Assembly (NCBI RefSeq): GCF_902706185.1
Contig: NZ_CACSJM010000008.1
Coordinates: 1 to 64,000, forward strand
Reading direction: 5' to 3'
Length of the DNA: 64,000 nt
Source of the DNA: Roseomonas sp. 18066
Lineage (GTDB): Bacteria; Pseudomonadota; Alphaproteobacteria; Acetobacterales; Acetobacteraceae
Every line of letters starts with the position of its first letter. Position 1 is the stretch's first letter. Of the stretch, positions 55,901-61,100 are shown piece by piece. The translations under genes were made by a program, and so were the position numbers. A model generated the notes under the pieces. The model ran no database searches and was not told the DNA's origin. It was given only the letters and a program-made list of their open reading frames with translations.

Positions 55901-58191
55901 CCACCCGGGCGCAGCGCGCGGTGCGCGACCGGCTGGCGCTGCTGCTGACCCATGCCAGCCACAGCGGCCTGGCCGTGCTGCGCGACCTGGCGCGCGTTGA
56001 AAAAAGACCCAGGCTGATGCCGGTGGTCTTCACCTCGATGCTGCAGCACCGGGCGAACGGGCTGGCGGCGCTGGGCCGGCTGAGCCATGGCATCACCCGC
56101 ACGCCGCAGGTCTGGCTGGACTGCCACATCCACGAGGATGCGGAGGCCGGGCTGGTCGCCTGCTGGGACACGCTGGACGGGCTGTTCCCGGACGGCCTGA
56201 TCGCCACGATGTTTTCTACGTTTGCCGCCTGCCTGGAGCGGCTGTCTGAGCAGGGTTGGGATCAGGACCTGCGCGGCTGGATCGCCGGCCAGGAAGCCGC
56301 GCGTCGCATCCCCGCGCCGCTGCTGCCCCCCGACGAGGCGCCGCCCGAGCTGCTGCACGCGCCCTTCCTGCGCCAAGCCCTCGCCCGGCCCGAGGCGCCC
56401 GCGGTCATCACACCCGAGGCGACGCTCAGCTATGGCGCGCTGCTCTGCCAGGCGCTGGCGGTGGCGGCCGCGCTGCCGGAAGAGCCGCAGGACCGGCTGG
56501 TCGCCGTCATCCTGCCCAAGGGCGCGGCGCAGGTGGCGGCGGTGCTGGGCGCCTCGCTCGCCGGGCGGGCCTATCTGCCGCTCGACCCGGCGCTGCCGCC
56601 GGCCCGGCTGCGGCAGCTGCTGGCGCGCGGCGAGGCCACCACCCTCCTGACCGACGCCGCCACCGACGACATGCTGCGCGCCGAATGGCCGGACGCGGCG
56701 CGGCGCATCCTGGTCGACCGGCTGGCCCCGCTGCCGCCGACGGCGCCGCCGCCGCGGGTGGCGCCCGAGGCCCTGGCCTATGTCATCTTCACCTCCGGCT
56801 CCACCGGCGAGCCGAAGGGCGTGATGATGGACCACGCTGCCGTCGGCGTGACGATCCGCGACATCAACCAGCGTTTCGCCCTGACACCACAAGACCGGGT
56901 GCTGGGCCTGTCGTCCCTCAGCTTCGACCTCTCGGTCTGGGACATTTTCGGCACCCTCGGCGCGGGAGCCGCGCTGGTCTTGCCGGCGCCGCGCTCGGTC
57001 GCCGATCCGGCGCATCTGGCCGGGATGGTCCAGCGCCATGGCGTCACCGTTTGGAACTCGGTGCCGATGTTCCTGCAGCTGCTGCTGGAAGGCGCGCCAC
57101 CGGCCGCGAGCGTCGCTAGCCTGCGCCTGATGATGCTCAGCGGCGACTGGATCCCGCCGGCCCTGCCGCCGCGCTTCCGCGCGCTGAACCCAGGTGCTGC
57201 GATGGTCAGCCTGGGCGGCGCCACCGAGGCCGCCATCTGGTCGATCCAGCACCCGATCGAGGCCACCCCGCGCCCGGGCTGGAGCTCCATCCCCTATGGA
57301 AAGGCGCTGCGCGGCCAGTCCTTCCGCATCCTCGACGCGGCGCTGCGCGACTGCCCCGACGGCGTCCCCGGCGAGCTGTTCATCGGCGGCGCCGGCCTGG
57401 CCCAGGGCTATTGGCGCGACCCGTCCCGCAGCGCGGATCGGTTCATCACCGATCCGCGGACCGGCGAGCGGCTGTACCGCACCGGCGATCTCGGCCGCTG
57501 GCGCGAGGACGGGCTGATCGAGTTCCTGGGGCGCCGCGACGGGCAGGTGAAGCTCGGCGGCCACCGCGTCGAGCTCGGCGAGGTCGAGGCGGCGCTGGCT
57601 GGCCTGCCCGGCATCCTGCAGGCGGTCGCCGTGGCCCCCGCCGATGCGGCCGGCCAGCGCCGGCTGCACGCCTTCTGCGTCGGTGCCGGCGACCCCGCGG
57701 CCTTCCGCGCGGCGCTGGCGGCCAGGCTGCCGGGCTACATGCTGCCGGCGACGATCCGCCTGCTGCCGGCCCTGCCGCGCAACGCCAATGACAAGGTCGA
57801 CCGCGCCGCGCTGGAGCGCCTGGCCGGCAGCGAGGCGGCGCCGCCATCGCGGGACTTGGAAGCGGCACCGAATACCGCCACTCTGCCGGCGCGACTGCTG
57901 GCGATCTGGCGCGAGGTGCTGGACGACCCGGCCCTGCCCGCGGAGGCGAACCTGTTCGAGCACGGCGTCACCTCCTTCTCCGCCGTCCGGGCGGCGGCGC
58001 GCATCACCCGCGAGATTGCCCCCTGCGCGGTCACCGACCTGTTCGAGTTTTCGTCGGTCGCCGCCCTGGCGGGGCACCTGGCCGGGGTGGCGGCGCCGCC
58101 GGTCGCCGAGCCCGACGCCGACACGATGACCCTCCGTGCCGCCCGCCGCCGCGCCGCCCGGGCGCTGGCCCTCGTCGGAGACCGCGCATGA
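46987..58191 (+). CDS. Hybrid trans-AT PKS-NRPS megasynthase
   Basis: 3734 aa. Domain order with key residues: KS1 (about 15-435; C187, H320, H360); a decayed AT-like stretch in the long KS1-DH gap (GAGWFE at 687-692 in place of GHSxGE); DH (H838 in HVIGGRPLLP, D968); KR (GGAGGLG at 1261, S1388, Y1401); a decayed C-methyltransferase (about 1510-1800; LLLWQAGDGQ at 1663); ACP (S1856); ACP (S1953); KS2 (from 2016; C2185, H2321, H2358, with KPAIGH instead of KxNIGH); ACP (S2631); Cy heterocyclisation domain (from 2686; D2806, D2811, S2814); A domain (TSGSTGEPKG at 3269); PCP (S3663). The A-domain code, read against GrsA, is D-L-W-N-M-S-L-I, one step from the known Cys code D-L-Y-N-L-S-L-I. With Cy this predicts a thiazoline. 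No loading domain and no TE. Confidence 0.93.
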   Translation: MDGSRMQPAPEGAAAIIGMACRLPGAADRAAFRDLLLAGRSAVTEIPAGRWDWRRHHGDRGPDGGAALEDFASHSRWGGFLDGPVDAFDHLYFSLSPKEARLMDPQQRLLLQTVVHALEDAGLAAAPQPRTAFYAGVMAQDFSRSLGAGGVAPDGQSSLGSSAALLANRVSHQLGFGGESVTLDAACASGLVALHQARRALAAGECDVAVVGAVSLLLTPWRHIGFSQARMLSPRGRCATFDAEADGYVPGEGVVVLVLKRLEEAGAGRVQAVLRGSATGHVGGGRSVTAPSVAAQRRLVEAAAASAGVSLASLSYVEAHGTGTALGDPIEVEALRQAFAHVGAPEGGCGIGSAKTNIGHLEPVAGLVGVAKILLMLEARQLAPTLNLATVNPLIDFAQGPFRPVLATTPWEAPPGTPRRAGVSAFGFGGAMAHAILEAPPAAAAPDLPPAAPLLLSAQSRAAFDVLWHSWRAAAGGDALPQLPLVAATLAQGRAPLRWRQALPAGDLATLRAALAAGPAPQAVATLPRFVLRLGAEGHAGDTIAAVAGALLEAIAPLRPLRIEARAAALPLATRLAGRETGVLALDSGQWHPPPRISADYLAGLRAALVEADTAEAGALLSRAKNLAASNLTFQAYLAAWRQAGAAPELDAAPGTEGRRLALLAAIVALRRLHQKWQLPERHAALGAGWFEAASLVATGLLPEAAALDWLAGDDLPALAAAAEARRGPGDPILPRLQATAPPPETPAAPLPAAALTLVLGGPAGPGELGLDPADPAASLLAMLGALWQAGAAVDWRLLPPVPAPPGLPAYPFEPHRHRLALPPLPAARGTLPLAAGHVIGGRPLLPAAAMARRLAELSPKGLAALEFRRPVAPEAALALRCDRRDTSLALRDAEDEILALAEPGAAPPACAPFAAEAPVFDAAAGYAALARLGHAYGPALQVVTGLRQGPGGWIATLATDQPEAALDGGLQACLLAALAAGLASGARPLLPAAADRLWLRDPGAGRCGPHLTALVPRASLRAGPRGFSADVTLLDAEGAPWAVAEGLRFLPEAAAPAATALPLRRLAWQGAALAPPPAPGALVLGGGDQGRALAALLPGGRHLDALPALLPEAADLFWLGALAQPATPEAAEHFVANVVRPLLGLLRRLTAEDAAPCRLRLITAGRHAVLPGETVAQPLAAMLAALGKVAQQEAAGRLRVIALDLPEHPGAADLAALACAPAEDPLGEAALRAGGCFLPRLVAAEAPAAEPPAGLQAIAGGAGGLGRLLALRLATEHQTPMLLLGRRAAPPGIEDFLQDLRRAGAPQAAYLAVDIADAAALRDGLARFRHWGPVRGVIQAAMQLADQRIVDLAEDSFDRALAPKLAGTLALFAATRADAPRFQVFASALTLRGNAGQAGYLAGCAAQEAFCEWATAQGLPAQAVQWGLWGDAGRVAQPGRQARITRATGLLPFAAQEGLQAWARLPATPRLVAAAFDAGWDAALAEGDDRWTSLAAGLAATDDGDDPLEAWADRHAAQALGQVFANAGLLPASEGERTEEWLGRIALPLPSLAAPLAALPALLLRQGVLARDAAGRLRPGDGAAAPIPPAAHDWAAAAAPCLAAWPAVLAGQATGEEILVPGGDPARLTALRLGLPAARHRQAALLALARQVVATAGRPLRLLLWQAGDGQAITPLAEALAGLPATLQAGDRSAAMRAAAAQRQPGIPLLALAAPPAERFDLLLALDSAPDPQEAARWLAPGGLLLAAPPAALRDWQQAVLGLHPSAWQPPRAAAPEAWRRAGFDRLLSAGGPILARRAATAPDTPMEVPMPPAIVPADPAALLPAVIAAVAEAVELPEAEIDPAGRFIEMGVDSIVAAGVAEGLRRRLGRRLSVHLFGDHPTPLAMAAHLAASAAPAVVTVATPAVVATPTSSGPSADPLAVLRQAVAGVLGLPVEEIGAEASFAELGVDSVTALRVAEAAGPALGRRLPLHLFGDCPTPAALARRLGAPEAPPPPPAPIAVPAPLPPIGATDAIAVIGMAGRFPGAEDLEEFWALLAAGRSAIGPVPPGRWTNAELAALAPGMDLARLGQGGFLSDIDGFDAALFGLSPREAAAMDPQQRLLLETAWRALADAGMAAASPELRARTGVWIGAGTGDWPLKQALAGAAPDRVSLVGQLGASLAARLAHVFRLQGPAVTVDAACASAVAALSAALAALRSGEVDIALVGAVAVMATPQMAALAEAAGLLSTTGRCAALAEAADGMLLGEGVGLVVLRRLPEALAAGQAPHALLRSARMGHDGGGGLGISTPSAEGQARLARAVLAEAALPATAIGWLEAHGTGTAAGDGTEIAAAGTVFADRAARPALGSVKPAIGHGLAAAGMAGLLKSVLQLRHARLAPTAGLDAATPMPELAEAGFATAPRPWPATPGAPRRALVNVFALNGANGMLLVEEAPPLPVVSAPGPHLLLLTAQSEVALRQRLLSVAAWLRRHPGVTLAGLAAGLAGAAAPLPWRAALLAETVDAAGALLEAAAAGGASPLIRRGQAPRREAGAQSLLAATAAGLLANNPGRDGLLAAAELFCMGVPLALPTATGTPLLLPGQVFNRDTAAEPAVEAPASPFRRLLAEVLRLPAARLRDDSVPVALGLDSLLALELRQRMARRLGAELPVAALLGGADLATLEASLAAATPRDTLRPDPAARHEPFPLTALQQAYWVGRSDSLPLGGPCHGYWEIAAITPWNPERLQAALDQLVARHPMLRAVFAADGSQRVLPTVPSCRIARHASLEALRDEFAALRFDPAQWPLFRVALSEGPDGQRLHLAIDLLIVDVPSLFLMLSEWAALLRGETLPPPPEASFRDWVLRGQPAADPATLAFWHEAGPALPPAPSLPGARMPEPGLVPAARRHAMRLSPAAWAGFRARAAAARVTPANAILAAFAEVLAHWATDKKFALNLTLMQRGDAHPDIEAVLGDFTTTLLLDLDLTAAEGFATRAQRAVRDRLALLLTHASHSGLAVLRDLARVEKRPRLMPVVFTSMLQHRANGLAALGRLSHGITRTPQVWLDCHIHEDAEAGLVACWDTLDGLFPDGLIATMFSTFAACLERLSEQGWDQDLRGWIAGQEAARRIPAPLLPPDEAPPELLHAPFLRQALARPEAPAVITPEATLSYGALLCQALAVAAALPEEPQDRLVAVILPKGAAQVAAVLGASLAGRAYLPLDPALPPARLRQLLARGEATTLLTDAATDDMLRAEWPDAARRILVDRLAPLPPTAPPPRVAPEALAYVIFTSGSTGEPKGVMMDHAAVGVTIRDINQRFALTPQDRVLGLSSLSFDLSVWDIFGTLGAGAALVLPAPRSVADPAHLAGMVQRHGVTVWNSVPMFLQLLLEGAPPAASVASLRLMMLSGDWIPPALPPRFRALNPGAAMVSLGGATEAAIWSIQHPIEATPRPGWSSIPYGKALRGQSFRILDAALRDCPDGVPGELFIGGAGLAQGYWRDPSRSADRFITDPRTGERLYRTGDLGRWREDGLIEFLGRRDGQVKLGGHRVELGEVEAALAGLPGILQAVAVAPADAAGQRRLHAFCVGAGDPAAFRAALAARLPGYMLPATIRLLPALPRNANDKVDRAALERLAGSEAAPPSRDLEAAPNTATLPARLLAIWREVLDDPALPAEANLFEHGVTSFSAVRAAARITREIAPCAVTDLFEFSSVAALAGHLAGVAAPPVAEPDADTMTLRAARRRAARALALVGDRA

Positions 58192-61100
58192 CCCCGCCGC
58201 CCGACAGCATCGCCGTCATCGGCATGGCCGGCCGCTTCCCCGGCGCGCCTGATCTTTCGGCCTTTTGGCGCAACCTGCTGGAGGGGCGGGAGAGCATCCG
58301 CCGCGCCGACCAAGCGACGCTGCGGGCAGCCGGCTTCGACCCGGCCGATCCGCGGCTGGTGCCGGCCTTCGGCGTGCTGGACGATGTCGACCGCTTCGAT
58401 GCCGGCTTCTTCGGCTTCCCGGCACGGCGCGCGGCGCGGCTGGACCCGCAGCAGCGCCTGCTGCTGGAATGCGCCTGGCAGGCGCTGGACCATGCCGGCT
58501 ACGGCCCCGGCAGCCACGACGCCGTCGTCGGCACCTTTCTTTCAATGACCGCCAGCACCTATGGCGACGGCAACAGCGACCCCGACCTGGGCGACGGCTT
58601 TTTCGACCTGACCAGCCGCGACAAGGACTATGCCGCCAGCCGCATCGCCTGGCGCCTCGACCTGACGGGCCCGGCGATGATGGTGCAGAGCGCCTGCTCC
58701 GGCGCGCTGCTGGCGGTGCACCAGGCGGCCGAGGCCTTGCTGTCCGGCCAATGCGACATGGCGCTGGCCGGCGGCTGCTCGGTCACCCTGCCGCAGGGCG
58801 GCTATCGCCAGGCATCAGGCCTGATGCTGTCGGCGACCGGCCGGCTGCGCGCCTTCGATGCCGCCGCCGACGGCGCCGTGCCGGGCAATGGCCTCGGGCT
58901 CGTCGTGCTGAAGCCGCTGTCGCGCGCCCTGGCCGATGGCGACACTGTCCTCGCGGTGATCCGCGGCTCGGCAGTGAACAACGATGGCGCGCGCAAGGCC
59001 GATTACCTGGCGCCCTCGGTCGCCGGGCAGCGCCGCGCCATCCTCGAGGCCCTGGCCATGGCCGAGGTGCCGCCGGCCAGCCTCGGCATGGTCGAATGCC
59101 ACGGCACCGGCACCGCGCTGGGCGACCCGGTGGAGATCCGCGCGCTGGGCCAGGCGCATGACGCCGCCGGCGGGCGCGGCGGCGCGGCCGATTGCCGCAT
59201 CGGCTCGGTGAAGGGCAATATCGGCCATCTGAACGCGGCGGGTGGCATCGCCGGGCTGATCAAGGCTGTTCTTTCCGTCCAGCACGGCCGCATCCCGCCG
59301 AGCCTTTTTTTCAACGCCCCCAATCCGGAGATCGACCTGGCCGGCGCGGGGTTCGCCGTGGCGACGCGGGCGGAAGACTGGCCCGCCATCCCGGGGCCGC
59401 GCCGCGCGGCGGTCAGCGCCTTCGGCTTCGGCGGCACCAATGTGCATATGGTGCTGGAACAGGCGCCGACGGTCGCCGTCGGGGCGTCGATGGCCGGCCC
59501 CTGGCCGATCCTGCTCAGCGCCCGCGACGAGGCCGCGCTGGACCGTGCGGCGCAGGCCCTGGCGGCGGCGCTGGAAGCCCCGGGTGCCGCGCCGCTCGCC
59601 GATATCGCCTGGACGCTGGCCACCGGCCGCCAGGCTTTTTCCTGCCGCCGTGCCGTGGTGGCCGGCAGCCATGCGGAAGCGGCCCGTTCGCTGCGCGCCC
59701 CCGCCGCGCCGCCTTTGGACGCAGACGCCCGCCGCTGGTGCGCCGGCGAGACCATCGACTGGCGCTCGCGTTTCGCCGAGCGCCGCCGCCGCGTGCCACT
59801 GCCCTCCTATCCTTTCGCGCCGGAACGCCATTGGCTCTCGGCGCCGACGACCGCCGCGCCGGTCGCCGCCGGGGCCTCGGTGCTGGAGGAGTTGCGCGCC
59901 TATTTCGCCGCCGCCTTGCAGGAGGCGCCGGAAAAGCTGGATCCCGATGCCGGCTGGGACCGCTTCGGCATCGATTCCCTGCTGGTCGGCACGCTGACCG
60001 CCGGTCTTCGGCAAAAATATCCGTCGCTGCGCAGCACGGCGCTGTTCGAGCATGGCTCGCTGCGCAAGCTGGCCGCGCATCTGGCGGGGCTGCAGCCCAC
60101 GCCCGCCGCGGCCGTCGTCGACAAGGACGACCCGCGCATCGCGGTCATCGGCCTGTCGGTGCGGCTGCCCGGGGCGCCCGACCTCGACGCCTTCTGGGAC
60201 CTGCTGCGCGAGGGCCGCAGCGGGATTTCAGAAATCCCTGCGGAGCGCTGGAACTGGCGCGACAACACGGACAAAAAAACGTCGCGCTGGGGCGGCTTCA
60301 TCGCGGATGTCGACCGCTTCGACCCGCTGCTCTTCGGCATCGCCCCGCGCGAGGCGCGGATGATCGACCCGCAGGCCCGGCTGGTGCTGCAGGCCGCCTG
60401 GCACGCGCTGGAGGATGCCGGCCATCACCGCGCCAGCCTGAAGGCCTCGGCCCAGGGCCGCGATGTCGGCGTCTTCATGGGCGTGATGAACATGCCCTGG
60501 CGCCTGCTCGGCCTGGCCGCCGCCGAGGCCGGCATGGTGGTGCAGGGCAACCACTGGTCGGTCGCCAACCGCGTCAGCCATGCCTTCGATTTCGGCGGTC
60601 CGAGCCTGGCGGTCGACACCGGCTGCTCGGCCAGCCTGACGGCGCTGCATCTCGCCTGCGACAGCCTGCGCCGCGGCGAATGCGGCGTGGCCCTGGCCGG
60701 CGGCGTCAACTTGGTGCTGCATCCGGTGCAGCCGCTGGAGCTGGCGCGCACCGGCGTGCTGGCCTCGGGCCCCGACTGCCATGTCTTCGGCGCCGCCGCC
60801 GACGGCTTTGTGCAAGGCGAGGGCGTCGGCGTCGCGGTGCTGAAGCCGCTGGCGGCGGCGCTGCGCGACGGGGACGCCATCCATGGCGTCATCCTGGGCT
60901 CGGCGGTCAATGCCGGGGGCAGGACGGCCGGCTACACCGTGCCCAATCCACGCGCCCAGGCGGCCGTGGTGGCGCGCGCCATCGCCAACGCCGGCGTCCC
61001 GGCCGACAGCATTTCCTATGTCGAATGCCATGGCACGGCGACGGCGCTGGGCGATCCGGTGGAGATCGCCGGCCTCGCCGACGGGCTGCGCGCCGCCGGG

